Source: Cyclina sinensis (lineage: Eukaryota; Mollusca; Bivalvia; Venerida; Veneridae). Taken from it: a stretch of DNA of 64,000 nt. The stretch lies in assembly GCA_012932295.1 (NCBI GenBank), contig JAAONU010000002.1:20801770-20865769 (forward strand), in the 5' to 3' direction. The notes beneath the pieces are model-generated. The model was not told the origin of the DNA. It worked only from the letters and a program-made list of their open reading frames with translations, and ran no database searches. Positions 24,798-35,050 of the stretch are shown in pieces. Made by a program: the position numbers and the translations under genes. The number at the start of each line of letters is the position of its first letter. Within the stretch, counting starts at the first letter, position 1.

Positions 24798-24854
24798 TGT
24801 AAACACAGAGAAGAGTATATGGAAGCATGTCAGAAGGTCCCTTGTAGTCCTTGA
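24798..24854 (+). CDS. BED zinc finger, exon 2, truncated
   Basis: Acceptor atttcatag at 24797 is followed in phase 0 by CKHREEYMEACQ and a stop, TGA at 24852. Joined to the first exon it supplies the final His of the BED finger with H-x4-H spacing, which is within family range. After 18 codons the frame stops, so the transposase body is missing or lay in a region now deleted or displaced by the DIRS insertion. The 360-base intron (24438-24797) is AT-rich without repeats. Splicing is inferred from the donor and acceptor consensus and from domain continuity. Confidence 0.65.
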   Translation, partial: CKHREEYMEACQKVPCSP

Positions 24855-25160
24855 AGTTCTAAACTAAAGTCTCAAACAACTATAGTAAATTACACTAAAA
24901 CGACACTTCAAAGTCCAAATATGGAGAAAACCACCCAGAATGCGTGATGCAACCTTTAAAAACCTTATAATGATAAAATGCAACTCAGAAGATGAAAAGT
25001 GTTGACTGTCTTTTAATATAAAGATTATATGACTATAGTTGAGATGACATTTGCAATACTTCAGACAATGTGCATGCACAGTATAGTAAATAAATGTGTA
25101 TCAGTAATGTATAATGTTTTACCTTTGGTATATTTACAAAGTCTTTCACTTTTAACTATC

Positions 25161-25235
25161 ATTTTGTTATCCCTATCTACCAATCAGAATCACCATGAGT
25201 GAGAAGACGCGATCACGTGACCAAAACCCTTCAGA
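25161..25235 (+). repeat. DIRS-1 left inverted terminal repeat
   Basis: Reads attttgttatccctatctac and onwards through gatcacgtgaccaaaaccct to the position where it stops matching the reverse complement of the right end. An outer part (25161-25200) is also complementary to 29991-30024 in the internal complementary region. Confidence 0.8.
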
Positions 25236-25432
25236 GAATTGTGCTTTCGAAGTGACCAGAACTCTATTTGAAAAATCTCTTACAAATTTTGTTATTTACA
25301 GTGTTAAAAAGAATTATTTTATAAAAAATTTATTACTTATATCTTAAAGGATATTCGGAAAGCAGTTTTAACATAAAACTATACTCGGATGTTATTAGTT
25401 TTCATCAGATTTTACGGATTTATACAGCGTCT

Positions 25433-26927
25433 TTGTTTGTATGTGTAATAGTGACAAAAATGGCGGAGGGGACGGACGTAACCCCTTCTTCCCAGAATCA
25501 GATTATTAATCTGAATACAGAGTCTCTTCAGGTTTTGAAGCCTTCAACGGCGCCTGGAGTCTCTATGTCGCAAATCATGTCTACAGAAACTGAAAATAAA
25601 TCTAGGCATGGGATATTTAGAGTGCTTGCTGGCATTTCGCCAGGCACACAGGTCAGCGTTGCTGACCCAGATATGCACACAAAGAATCCTTTGTATAATC
25701 CTGTACACAGTCACGTGACTACTGCTTATCAGCACCACGCTCCTGTCGAGGCTATTTTTAGTGCGGACAATATGTGTAATCGCGCAACTGCAAGTTTCCA
25801 TAGCAACAGTAACATCCCAGGATGCAGCACAGAGAGATTACCGTGGGAAACGGGATTTAATATGGCCGCTTCCATGGGTAACAACATGCTTACTATGTTA
25901 TTTGAACAATATAAAGAAACAAAGGAGCTTTATAAACAACAACAAGCTAACATTGAGAAATTAACCACAGCAGTTAATAGCGTGATGAAAACAAATGTAA
26001 GCACACGTGTTGAAGATGACTGCGACTCAGTCGAACATTATGAGCCTGTTTCATCAGACGACGACGACGAGTTTCAGTCGGATGAAGAACCGCCAGTGAA
26101 AAATCAAAAAAGTGGGAACTCTCCTGAAAATATTTCGAACACAAAGTTACAGAAATTACGAGATAGTGAGGCTCAATTTTGCAAATCGGAGGAGTTTGGG
26201 CCAAATGTGCATGAAGTAGTTGGCTCCGCTGTGAATAAAGGATTATTGGAACTAGTAGATCACAAATCGAATCAGGTCCAGGATCTCCTAAAGAAGTACA
26301 ACCGGCCAGAAAACTGCACATCTTTACAAGTGCCGGCGGTCAATAAACTATTATGGTCGAGCAAACAAACAAGCAAGGATTTGAAACAAAGCGACAGATC
26401 GTTTCAAAGGGTCCAAAATTACATGACAAAAGGTATGGTTCCTTTAGTTCAAATTATGAACAAAACATTAACTATGGAGTCTGAGGAGGCAGAAGAGTTA
26501 TTCGATCTGTCTTTGGACGCATTCAATTTGCTAGCCTACGCTCATCGAGACTTATCTTCACAGCGGCGTCGGCTATTAATGCCGGCGATATCGTCTAGAT
26601 ATTCAAGCCTGTGCAATGGGTATGAAAGAAAAGTTCTCGTCACCTACTCATTTATTTGGGGATAATAAGGAGCTTGAAAGGCGACTTAAGGATATTGACG
26701 AAAATCAAAAGCTTGGGAAGAGTTTATCTGTCACGAATAATGACAAGTCTAGACAGTTAAAGACAATACCTAGATGGGGATCAAAACCTCATTACTCCAG
26801 GATGACGACAAATTCTCGTGATTTTTTAGGGAAAAGGGCCCTGAACCAACAACGCACTGCACAGCTACACCAACGTGCGGGAAACAGCAGAATGGAACAG
26901 GGCCAGAAAAAACTTCACAAACGGTGA
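25433..26927 (+). pseudogene. DIRS-1 gag-like protein (ORF1), frameshifted
   Basis: The main frame (25433-26665, 410 codons) starts MFVCVIVTKMAEG; the second Met at 25460 sits in a better initiation context (aaaATGGcg) and may be the true start. Residues 180-240 are strongly acidic (for example SSDDDDEFQSDEE). Near 26616 the conserved stretch continues in another frame (26616-26927): THLFGDNKELERRL matches ATHLFGDKMDEEIKKL of the DIRS-2 gag, and both are followed by FLGKR. The C-terminal 15 residues of the long frame are therefore out of frame and the gene is frameshifted. Function in the family is nucleic acid binding and particle assembly. No CCHC knuckle is present. Confidence 0.75.
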
Positions 26928-28430
26928 CAGTAAGTACTTTGAAACAGTTTCGTAACACGCCTGAGAATTTCAAAGGTGGCAAAATTAAAGAGAATGGTTG
27001 TCAGTGGAGGCAACTCACTAGTGACAAATATATTTTGAATATTGTTGAATCAAGATATAAACTAGAATTTGAATCAGAACCATGCGAACATTGTCACAAA
27101 AATGAAATCAAGTTTTCGGGAAAAGAGGAAAAGATAATAGACGATTTACTAGAAAAACTACAGTCTAAGGGTGTTATACAACAGGTATTAGCTAGCAGGG
27201 ATCAAGTTTTGTCTAATATATTTATTCGAGTTAAGTCTGACGGGTCTTATCGTTTAATTTTAAATCTAAAACATCTTAACGATCACATTTGTAAAAAGCA
27301 TTTCAAAATGGTAACTTTAAAATCGGCACTACAATTAGTGAGACGGATTTGTTACTTTGCAAAAATAGATTTTAAAGATGCCTACTTTAGTATTCCTATT
27401 AACGAAGAAGACCGGAAATACTTGAGATTCAAATGGAAGGGACAGGTTCTTAAATTTACGTCACTCCCAAATGGGTTATCGAGTGCGCCTCGAATTTTTA
27501 CAAAATTGATGAAGCCTGTTTTCTCTACATTAAGAAAAGAAGGTTACACAAATTGTGCATACATTGATGATGCACTTTTATCGGGCGACTCTTTGAATGA
27601 ATGTGAAAACAATGTGGACAGAACAACTTCATTAGTAGATGGTTTAGGCTTAACGGTTCATCCGGACAAATCTGTTTGAATTCAACTCAGTGTATTGATT
27701 TCGTAGGGTTTACATTAAACTCTGTAGATATGACAGTCAGATTAACACCTGGAAAATGTAAAAATATAATTAATGAATTTAATACAATTCTAAGGAAAAC
27801 ATCTATCACAATTCGAGACTTTGCTAGAATAATAGGAAAAATGGTGGCCAGTGAGCCTGGCGTACAGTATGCACCACTTTATTTTAAATCGCTTTAGATA
27901 CAGAGGGATCAAGAATTAAAGAGAAGCAGGGGCGATTTTGACACAGTTATGTATATATCTAAGGGAAACAAAGAGTGTTTGAAATGGTGGATTGATAATT
28001 TAAATTCTTCTTTCAAGCCAATTCAGTTAACAAAACCTGACATGATTATTGAATCTGATAGTAGTTTAAAAGGTTATGGAGCATATAATGTTACAAATAA
28101 TGAACAGTATAGTGGGATGTGGAGAGTTGTGGATAAAAAAGAGCATATCAATGTTTTAGAATTAAAAGCAGCCTCTTTAGCTATTAAACATTTTTGTAAA
28201 AATCGCCATCACATACACGTACAACTTTTGTTAGATAATACAACCGCTATAAAATACATTTCTAAGATGGGTGGTAGAATTCCTAAACTAAACAATCTTG
28301 TAAAAGATCTTTGGTTATGGTGTGTTAAGCGAGGTATCTGGATAACGGTATTTTACATACCCGGAAAATTCAATGTCAGAGCTGATGCACTTAGCAGGCA
28401 AAAATTGTCTGATGGGCAATTAACCCAAAT
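26924..28430 (+). pseudogene. DIRS-1 reverse transcriptase and RNase H, broken
   Basis: RT motifs are present in order: VKSDGSYRLILNLKHLN, AKIDFKDAYFSIPI (motif A), LSSAPRIFTKLMKPV (motif B) and YIDD (motif C, near 27560). The frame stops with TGA at 27677-27679 and resumes one frame over (NSTQCIDFVGFTLN), consistent with a lost T in a T run. A TAG at 27895-27897 interrupts again, and the RNase H follows from 27949 with ESDSS, INVLELKAASLA, LLLDNTT and VRADALSR supplying the expected acidic residues. The spacing and motif wording are those of DIRS elements. Active-site residues are intact but at least two lesions prevent translation. Confidence 0.85.
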
Positions 28431-28760
28431 GTGTTCAAACAGATTATGGGTATTTTTGGACCTTGTGATATTGATATGTTTGCATCGAAACGGAATTTCC
28501 AGTTATCGCGCTATGTTTCATTTACACCGGATGTAAATGCGGTTGCCATAACTGCATTTTCGTTAAACTGGAATAAATATTATTCATATATGTTTCCGCC
28601 TTTCAGTGTAATGGGACAAGTGTTGCAAAAACTAGAACAAGACGAGGCGGAGGCGATTTTGGTGGCGCCGCTTTTCTCGACCCAGCCGTGGTTTCCTCGC
28701 TTATTACAGATGGCAGCGGATCAACCGAGGATATTACCACCAGTAAGAGAGAGTCTGATA
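28431..28760 (+). pseudogene. DIRS-1 methyltransferase-like (DAM-type) region
   Basis: After a frameshift near 28430 the frame 28431-29006 begins with GIFGPCDIDMFASKRNFQLS and continues through ITAFSLNWN to FPPFSVMGQVLQKL. This arrangement is characteristic of the segment between RNase H and recombinase in DIRS elements, usually interpreted as a relative of phage DAM N6-adenine methyltransferases. The usual N/D-PP-Y/F catalytic motif is represented here by FPPF. Whether any methyltransferase activity ever existed in this lineage is unknown. Confidence 0.65.
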
Positions 28761-29784
28761 CACCCCAATCAAACACAGATTAGGGAAAATGACACTGGGT
28801 GTTTTCAAAATCTCCGGAAAAAACTCAGTAGCAAAGGGCTATCAGAAAACTCTATTGAACTCATCCTCTCCTCATGGAGGCACGGGACTAAAAAACAGTA
28901 CAGTTGCTATCTATCAAAATGGATGTACTTTTGTGGTTCAAAAGAAATTGATCCATTTAATCCCGCTGTCACTTCCGTCATAACTTTTTTTAACCGAGTT
29001 ATATGATAAAGGGTTAGGATACAGTGGTATTAACACAGCGAAATCAGCGATATTGAGTACTGTTTTTATTGTAAATAATGTACAAATTGGAAATCACATA
29101 TTGATAAAACAATTTCTTAAAGGTGTTTTTCATAAAAAGCCTGCGTTACCACGCTATAATTGTACTTGGGATGTCGGTGTAGTGTTAAAATATATTTCGC
29201 AAAGTTTAAGTCGCTCAGATAACACATCTAGTCTTAAACAACTGAGTTTTAAATTAGCGATGTTATTAGCACTGACAACAGGACAGCGGTTGCAAACCTT
29301 GCATAGCATAAATATTCAGAATATTGACTTATATGATGATTGCATAAAAATAAGGTTCGGTGAATTACTAAAAACCAGCAAACAAAAGCCACATTTTTCA
29401 GAAGTGTTTATTCAAAAATATCCAGATAATGAAAATATATGTGTTATGAAAACGTTGGTAGAGTATTTAGATAAAACCAAAACACTTCGTGATACGGAAA
29501 GTCAATTGTTCATTAGTTATCAGAAACCGTTTAAGAGTGTTTCAAAAGGGACATTGGGAAAATGGATTAAAACGGTATTGTCTCAGGCAGGAATTGATAT
29601 GACTACGTTTAAGCCGCATAGCACACGCAGCGCGTCAACCAGTGCCTCATCCTCAAAAATTCCTGTCGAAACTGTGTTAAGAACGGCGGGATGGAAAAAA
29701 GACTGCACTTTTCGACGTTTTTATAAACGAGAGGTAACAAACAATTCAGAATTCGAACATGCTGTACTAGATGAAAGCAGATAA
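28761..29784 (+). pseudogene. DIRS-1 tyrosine recombinase, one frameshift
   Basis: The N-terminal SAM-like part (LSSWRHGTKKQYSCYLSKW) is in the frame ending 29006. A run of eight T's at 28983-28990 shifts the frame, and the catalytic domain is open from 29053 to 29784. Visible catalytic residues are Arg in TTGQRLQTLH, His-x-x-Arg in PHSTRSAS and Tyr in FRRFYKREV, with the Trp of AGWKKD. The domain integrates the double-stranded circular cDNA in DIRS elements. A single 1-base slip in the T run is the only lesion I see in this gene. Confidence 0.85.
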
Positions 29785-29990
29785 AGACAGTAATATCAGT
29801 AGTACATATTGTTTAAATATGATTGAAAATGATAATGTAGTTTTAGTTTGGTTTACACATCAGATTTGATTTATTATAGTTTTTCTATGAAAACTGTTTC
29901 TTTGTTAGATTTTACCCCTTTTCACCGCTCATATACTTATGCAACAAGTTTATAGTCGAGACTCTTGAAGCAGGAACTCTGAAAACTCAT

Positions 29991-30101
29991 GGCGATTCTG
30001 ATTGGTAGATAGGGATAACAAAATTGACAAATTAAACAAGACTTACCTGTAAGTTGAAGTTTGATGTTAATTTTGTTAGTACCTATCTACAAGAATCACA
30101 T
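29991..30101 (+). repeat. DIRS-1 internal complementary region
   Basis: The first part (29991-30024, ggcgattctgattggtagat onwards) is the reverse complement of the left end at 25161-25200. The second part (about 30030-30100, with acttacctgtaagttgaag) is the reverse complement of the right outer end at 36439-36496. In the DIRS model this bipartite region templates completion of the ends of a circular cDNA. Junction is around 30025-30030. Confidence 0.8.
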
Positions 30102-30235
30102 GCCCACCCAAATTTCGCCCTCCCATGGTTTACGAAAATCCTGCTTATTAGAGTCTAATACACCTGGCGCTAAAGATCTGAAGGGTTTTGGTCACGTGAT
30201 CGCGTCTTCTCACTCATGTGATTCTGGCAGATAGT

Positions 30236-30409
30236 GTAGTGTTCTTTATAATAAACAACACTTGTAGGTTTTATATTTAATACATTCATACAAGATATCA
30301 ACTGTACATATATAAACACTGAGACTGACCCAGCATCAAGCATGCTTACTTATTAATACATAAGATGCCCGCCAATATAGTCAGGCGATCATACCGTATA
30401 TACTCTACA
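30236..30409 (-). repeat. Gypsy 3' LTR
   Basis: Starts tgtag next to GATAG and ends actctaca. It differs from the other LTR by a missing T near its outer end and substitutions at the tacattc, cttactta, gcccgcc, agtcagg and ggcgatc positions. Confidence 0.9.
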
Positions 30410-30428
30410 GTTCTTCCCCTTTCTTCAC
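30410..30428 (-). other. Gypsy polypurine tract
   Basis: On the - strand gaagaaaggggaagaac lies immediately upstream of the 3' LTR, the expected plus-strand primer. Confidence 0.8.
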
Positions 30429-30734
30429 AAAGAGAAGAAAAAAAATCAATGTAAGAAATTGAAAAAGATGTGAAAACCATCATCAAAAAAAAAAAATCAG
30501 GAAGAGAAGTAATCATCAGAGTAGTGCTTTTATAACAAATACGGTATAGTGAAAAAAAATTAACCAAGATACACATTCATACTGGCTCAATGAAATAACA
30601 TTCCATTCTATTAGACCTTATCAAACAATAACAAGTTTATCAACAGTTAATGATAGGCACACCCTGCAAACAATTATTGTAAGCAGTTTAAACTCTGAAC
30701 TTCGTCTAGCGTTGACATCACATTTTGGGAAAGT

Positions 30735-31481
30735 TCAGTTGGTCTCATTTTGCTTGTCAAATTCTATTAGTTTTTTCACATGAGTGCTATTACGTTTGGA
30801 AATTACATTATCATGGGATTTTACCATACACTGATTTCCAAACTTTTGAATAAGAATATATGGTGTTGGTTCATAGTTTGTACTCATTTTTGCGCTTCTC
30901 GTGTCTCTTACAAGAACTTTATCTCCAGGTTTTAAATCACTTTCACTTGCCTTTCGCTTCTGGTCTATGTATATTTTGTTTTTGTACTTCATAATTCTGT
31001 CTCCATCACGTATTTCTTCGTCGTTTGACCTTTCACGCCCGATCTGCGGCAATTTAGTTTTCATTTGCCTACCGAACATGAGTTCGGCAGGAGATTTTCC
31101 AGTAACTGAGTGTGGTGTCGACCGATAAGCCACTAAATATGTGTGTAGTTCACGCTTCCAGTCCTTTTTCTGTGCACGCGCAATGCGTATTCTTTTCATA
31201 AGTGATCGAATTTGTCTTTCAATTTCGCCATTTGCCAATGGAAACAGTGGTGTTGTCTTGCGATGCAAAATATTATGATCTCTTAAATAGTTCTCGAACA
31301 TTTCTGAAACAAACTGTCTTCCATTGTCAGTACGAATAGACTCCACATAGCCGTACCTACAAAACAGTCGATCCAAAATTTCGATCATTTTCTCGCTTGT
31401 AGTATTTTTTGTAATTTCAAGTTCATAGTAACGACTATAATAATCAATAACAGTTACAACATATACTAACGGAAAAATATA
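30735..31481 (-). pseudogene. Gypsy integrase, C-terminal part
   Basis: Continues the integrase core after the Tc1-like insertion. VVTVIDYYSRY follows the first catalytic Asp, RTDNGRQFVSEMF holds the second Asp, and PLANGEIERQIRSLMK holds the Glu. The C-terminal module GDKVLVRDTRSAK through IKRNSTHVKKL-like residues resembles the GPY/F region of gypsy integrases. The apparent ATG at the start of this frame lies inside the Tc1-like terminal repeat and is not the gene's start. Apart from the insertion this half has no visible lesion. Confidence 0.85.
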
Positions 31482-32957
31482 ACTGTGCATACTTCAAGGT
31501 ATAGAATTTTTTTTAATATTAGGAATAGTAACATAAAACTTTGCAAATTAGCCAATCAACGTTTTATTTCTAACAATCAATACAAACACTTCATCATGTA
31601 AAACAATTTTTACAGTAACAAGGCGCAGAAGTTGACAGGTATGAAATCTGATTTCACAAGGTCAGTATCGTGTGTGGCCTCCATTGGCGTTCAAGCAAGC
31701 ACGGCAGCGACGAGGCATAGAGGCAACTAAGTTGGCGATAACTGCCTGTGGAATGGTGTTCCAGATGTTGACCAATGTCTGCGCTAGTTGGTCCAGCGTG
31801 AGAGGTTGGTTACGTCTTTGACGGAGGCGTCTCTTCATCTCATCCCAAACGTGCTGAATTGGTGAAAGATCTGGTGAAACAGCGGGCCAGGGTAAGACAC
31901 TCACGTTTTGCTGAGCCAGAAACCCGATAACTACACGTGCTACATGTGGCCGAGCGTTGTCTTGTTGAAACGTCATGTTACGCCCTTGACGTTGAAGAAA
32001 TGGCAGCACGTGGGGTATGACAATCTCATCTCTGTAACGAACACCCGTTAAATTGCCACGGACAATTACAAGCTGGGTCCTGCCTTGAGATGAGATACCT
32101 CCCCAAACCATTATCGACCCACCACCACCAAAACGTTGACGTTGAAAAACACAGGGATCCAAGTAACGTTCTCCGCGACGCCTGTATACACGAACTCGTC
32201 CGTCCGAACTTTCTAAGTGAAACCGCGACTCGTCAGTAAACAGAACATTATTCCAATATGCTCTTGGAAGCCTTAGATACTGTCTGCACCACTGACGTCG
32301 ACGTTGTCGATGACGTAAGAGAAGAGTAGGACGTATTGCAGGACGTCGTGGAGTAATGCTGTGCTCTCTTAATCGGTTTCTAACAGTTCGTCCACTGATA
32401 GGTCTCAAGCCAGGAATTGTTCGTGCTGTTAATGTGGCCGGTTGAAATCGATTCCGTAGGTGTGTAAGCCGGATATAATTGTCTTGACGGATTGACGTCA
32501 CACGTGGACGCCCTGGACGTGGTAAATCACGGACGTTGCCACGTTGCTGAAATCGCCGCCAAAGTGCTGATATGGTGTTTCGGTGAACACCAAAACGCTG
32601 CGCAACAGCATTTTGAGCAATGCCTGCTTGGAGCATACCGACGGCACGTAGGCGATCATTTTCTGAGATGCGTGGCATTGTCTTCAAAGACTTAAAATCC
32701 AAATGAAGGTGTTTTTCTGAACTGCTGGGTAGCTCACTATAATTTGACGGTTAAAATAACTCGAAACAGCATGTACGAGGATGTTAACATAAAGAAACAC
32801 GTAAAAAGCGCGACCGTTACGGGCTATAAATTTTGCACGTGCAACTCGCGAAAAGCAGTATTATTGAAACAAGATTACCTTGTGAATTACACAAAAGAAA
32901 TCTGCTAAAATAATTTTATACCTAATAAAAGATATTAAGTATTTTAGTGTGCACAGT
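31482..32957 (-). mobile_element. Tc1-like transposon inserted in the gypsy integrase
   Basis: The 1,476-bp element begins ACTGTGCA and ends TGCACAGT, flanked by TA on both sides (31480-31481 and 32958-32959). Terminal repeats match for about 10 bases and then diverge. Removing the element and one TA keeps the gypsy integrase frame continuous, so the insertion hit an open integrase. It carries one full-length transposase frame. Confidence 0.9.
31662..32702 (-). CDS. Tc1/IS630-type transposase, full length, catalytic Glu replaced by Gln
   Basis: A 346-residue uninterrupted frame on the - strand, the normal length for Tc1-like transposases. Residues 10-60 form the first helix-turn-helix (MLQAGIAQNAVAQRFGVHRN), followed by RPGRPRVTS and a second DNA-binding domain. 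First catalytic Asp is in LFTDESRF, then VWGGIS, then the second Asp in FQQDNARPH. Thirty-five residues on, where the third acidic residue of the DD34E triad should be, the sequence is SPIQHVWDEMK rather than PIE. The codon is CAG, one change from GAG. The protein is otherwise intact and probably binds DNA but should not catalyse transposition. Start chosen is the first Met; Met at residue 9 (MPRISENDR) is the family-typical start. Confidence 0.9.
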   Translation of the reverse strand: MDFKSLKTMPRISENDRLRAVGMLQAGIAQNAVAQRFGVHRNTISALWRRFQQRGNVRDLPRPGRPRVTSIRQDNYIRLTHLRNRFQPATLTARTIPGLRPISGRTVRNRLREHSITPRRPAIRPTLLLRHRQRRRQWCRQYLRLPRAYWNNVLFTDESRFHLESSDGRVRVYRRRGERYLDPCVFQRQRFGGGGSIMVWGGISSQGRTQLVIVRGNLTGVRYRDEIVIPHVLPFLQRQGRNMTFQQDNARPHVARVVIGFLAQQNVSVLPWPAVSPDLSPIQHVWDEMKRRLRQRRNQPLTLDQLAQTLVNIWNTIPQAVIANLVASMPRRCRACLNANGGHTRY

Positions 32958-33628
32958 TATATTTTTCCGTCAGTATATATTCCATGGTCAAATGGTCCCA
33001 ATATGTCCATTGCAATATCCTGCCATGGTCCCTCTGGTAACTCGGTTGGTTTAAGAAGTTCAGGTCTCGGTGGTTGACTGACTAGTTGACAACCATTGCA
33101 CGCACTCACAAACTTTTCAACATCAATGTGCATTTTCGGCCAGTAACATTTTGTTCGCAAGCGTACTTTTGTACCTTCTATACCTAAATGTCCCTCATGT
33201 GCCAGTTCAATACATCGGTGTCTTAGTTCTCGAGGTACAACTATACGCGTTCCTCGTAACACAATATCACCCACACAGCTTATCTCATTACGTATAGGAA
33301 AGTAATCAGGGCAGCTATTATCCCATGACGCTTGGTGATAACAAGTTCTTATTTTTTGTAACTCCGTATCCTGTTTCGAGCACCTCTCTAGTTCCTCCAG
33401 TGATAACGAGTTCGGTACTGCTTCTTTCGACATAAAGTTCACATAGTACTCTGATTCATCTTCTAGAAATTTGTCATTCTGTGGCAAGCATTTATCTCCA
33501 ACTAATCTGGAAAGAGCGTCAGCACAATTATCTACTCCTTTTACATAATTGATTGTGTATGAGTAAGGCATAAGTCTTAACATCCATCTTTCAATTCTAG
33601 CACTTGGTTTGGATTTAAGGCCAAACAA
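32958..33628 (-). pseudogene. Gypsy RNase H end and integrase N-terminal part
   Basis: The frame starts in the connection/RNase H end (YVKGVDNCADALSRL). It then carries the integrase zinc-binding region with HEGHLGIEGTKVRL and CNGCQ, and the start of the catalytic core with the first Asp in AMDILGPF. It ends at 32957 only because the Tc1-like element is inserted there. Lesion-free within these limits. Confidence 0.85.
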
Positions 33629-33874
33629 AACAGTAGTGGTTTATGGTCCGTGACAAGTTCAAATTTTATTCCATACAAGTACATCTTGAATTTCTCAACA
33701 CTCCAAACTACTGCTAGCGCCTCTTTTTCTGTAGCTGAATAACGTTTCTCCGTGTCGATATCACGATATCACTCTTCTTTCACCATTTTGTTTCTGTACT
33801 AGTATTCCACAAAGCCCTACACCTGAACTGTCCACTATTACTTGTGTCTCTTCAGCGTCCATTTTGAAAAAACC
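33629..33874 (-). pseudogene. Gypsy RNase H region, frame-broken
   Basis: Between the RT frame (ending 33875) and the frame ending 33628 the translation falls apart into at least two frames. Recognisable pieces such as VDSSGVGLCG and EKFKMYLYG-type sequence indicate RNase H. At least two indels or stops are present. Confidence 0.6.
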
Positions 33875-34960
33875 TTATGCTGAAGCATGTGACATTGCAT
33901 CTTTCAATGTTTTAAAACTATTTTCCTGTTCTTCTCCCCACACAAATATTGTATCCTGTCTTGTGACTTTCCGTAATGGTTCTGATATTGTAGCGAAATT
34001 TGGTATGAACTTTGAGCTGTAATTGACAAGGCCAAGGAAACTTCTTGTTTGTTTTGCTGTTGTTGGTCTTGGCGCATTTTTGACAGCCTTTACTCTGTCT
34101 TCGGTCGGTTCGATACCTTGCTTCGATAATACATGTCCCATGAATGTGATTTTGTCCATTCCGAACTGACATTTTGAACGATTTAGGGTAAGATTTTTCT
34201 CTACTAATCGTTCAAACACCTTCTGCAGCCGTTGATCATAATCTTTTCTGTTCTTCCCATGAACAATTAAGTCGTCTGCTACATTCTCGACGCCTTCACA
34301 ATCTGCAAAAACCTGTGAAATGATTTTCTGATACTTTTCTGGAGCTTCATTTACACCAAAGTTTAGTGTCTTATATCTGTATAAGCCTTTATGCGTGACA
34401 AATGTTGTTATGTGTCTTGAAGTTGGATCCAACTCAATTTGATGAAATGCCATTTTTAAGTCTAACTTGCTAAACACTTCAGCTTCATTCATTTTGTATA
34501 GTATTTCATCAACTGTTGGTATAGGATGCCTTTCGCGCTGAATGGCCACATTTGGCTGTCGCATATCTACACATATTCTAATATCGCCATCCTTTTTCGG
34601 CACTATTATTGCAGGGCTTACCCACTGGCTAGGTTCATTTACTTTTTCGATTATGTCCATCGCTTCCAACTCGTCAAGCTTTTCGCCGACCTTCTCCTGC
34701 AAAGAGAATGGTATCCTGTACATCTTTTGTGCAACAGGTTTGACTGTATCGTCAATTGAAAGTTTCAGCTTGAAGTCCTTGAGTCGACCAACTCCTTTGA
34801 AACAGCTGTCGTATTTACTTAATATATCGTCCTGGATCACATTAACGCCCACTTTCAATAATCCCAACTGTTCAGCACTTTCTTTTCCCAAAAGAGCCGG
34901 ACCTTTACCGTCCATCACATATATGTCCAGCATGATAAATTTTCCATGCGCATTCTTCAC
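33875..34960 (-). pseudogene. Gypsy reverse transcriptase
   Basis: A 361-codon frame covers the end of the protease-RT linker, the RT and the start of RNase H. Motifs: IIVPKKDGDIRICVDMR, FSKLDLKMAFHQIELDP (motif A Asp), TLNFGVNEAPEKYQKII (motif B) and NVADDLIVHG (motif C with the two Asp), then FMGHVLSKQGI and FLGLVNYSSKF typical of Ty3/gypsy. The frame itself is intact; it is separated from protease by an in-frame TAG near 35049. Confidence 0.88.
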
Positions 34961-35050
34961 AGTGCCGTCAACCGTGAAATTTTTAAGAAGCTTAAGGGGT
35001 ATGTCTGTTTTCTGAGTCTTGCATTTTATTTTTCTGATTTTCAGTTGCTC

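Noticed and set aside
25433..26665. The 410-codon frame as an independent host gene
   Set aside because: It lies between DIRS terminal repeats just upstream of RT and shares the THLFGD and FLGKR stretches with the DIRS-2 gag.
30901..31128. Plus-strand frames opposite the gypsy and DIRS genes
   Set aside because: They are antisense shadows of the minus-strand polyprotein frames.
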